Below, piece by piece: positions 63,777-64,000 of a stretch of 64,000 bases of DNA. This stretch comes from Symbiodinium kawagutii (taxonomy: Eukaryota; Sar; Dinophyceae; Suessiales; Symbiodiniaceae). Location of the stretch: contig VSDK01027733.1 in assembly GCA_009767595.1 (NCBI GenBank), forward strand, positions 3,323-67,322, given 5' to 3'. The notes under the pieces were generated by a model. That model did not search any database and was not told the DNA's origin. It worked only from the letters and a program-made list of their open reading frames with translations. Both the position numbers and the translations under genes were made by a program. Positions within the stretch are counted from its first letter, which is position 1. Every line of letters starts with the position of its first letter.

Positions 63777-64000
63777 AAGTCAACCCTTGGAACTCACCTG
63801 TAAAGGAACTGGTCCTGAAGAAGGTTCTGGAAAGCATCTGGTTGTTGTTCAGTGCGCTTTTTTGATCACGGAAACTGCTTGCCTGATGGCAAGTCCCATT
63901 CATTGTGACCAAGCTGCAGGGGAGAAAAAGCAACAAACATGTCAGCCACCAAGAGTCCACTGACCTCGTAAACTTGTGGCCATGAGGACATGTCGCATCA

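Noticed and set aside
1-64000. Dinoflagellate spliced-leader relics as marks of retroposed genes
   Set aside because: I looked for TTTGGCTCAAG-like words upstream of the intronless loci and found none.

Overview
The window looks like nuclear DNA of a dinoflagellate, most likely of the Symbiodinium/Suessiales type. That is an inference from architecture; no marker gene names a genus. Almost everything is long, low-complexity, repeat-built intron or intergenic sequence. Into it are set short (60-170 nt), GC-rich islands with clean reading frames, nearly all on the + strand. Most islands start just after AG, stop just before GT (sometimes GC or GA), and join their neighbours in phase 0. There are no bacterial-type operons. 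I found no tRNA, rRNA, CRISPR array or spliced-leader sequence. A 23-base N gap lies at 52723-52745.

Layout, as I read it. 1-2800: AT-rich, no gene. 2830-3138: a broken intronless ORF. 3528-9721: gene A, several small exons ending in a phase-matched terminal exon. 8532-9006: a broken ORF inside it. 11005-11969: a decayed intronless gene. 12487 to about 35.3-36.6 kb: gene B, about 17 exons, almost all phase 0. 36.9-41.4 kb: small single-exon candidates, including a ubiquitin-like-fold protein at 38332-38754, around a minisatellite. 42.8-51.4 kb: gene E. 53.4-61.7 kb: gene F region, including three exons that together encode a J-domain (DnaJ-type) without a visible HPD exon.

Genes B and E contain the same module split at the same places. 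YNNL...LR(Y/F)xxV is followed by a Y-P...GN exon, then an xAGT exon, then an NGT/GRTF exon. A third GRTF exon lies at 53.4 kb. I take these to be tandem modules of large, probably extracytoplasmic dinoflagellate proteins. That role is inferred from memory of similar predicted proteins.

The most striking feature is the introns. At least four families of short elements with terminal inverted repeats sit at intron ends, and two fill an intron from splice site to splice site (59111-59346 and 59779-60026). This is what is expected of introners, transposon-like elements that create introns. On a larger scale, sequence upstream of exons is rich in AACCA and sequence downstream in TGGTT. Each intron is therefore a long imperfect inverted repeat, and exons lie at the polarity switch.

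Exon borders were placed by eye from splice dinucleotides, frame and phase. No transcript evidence was available.
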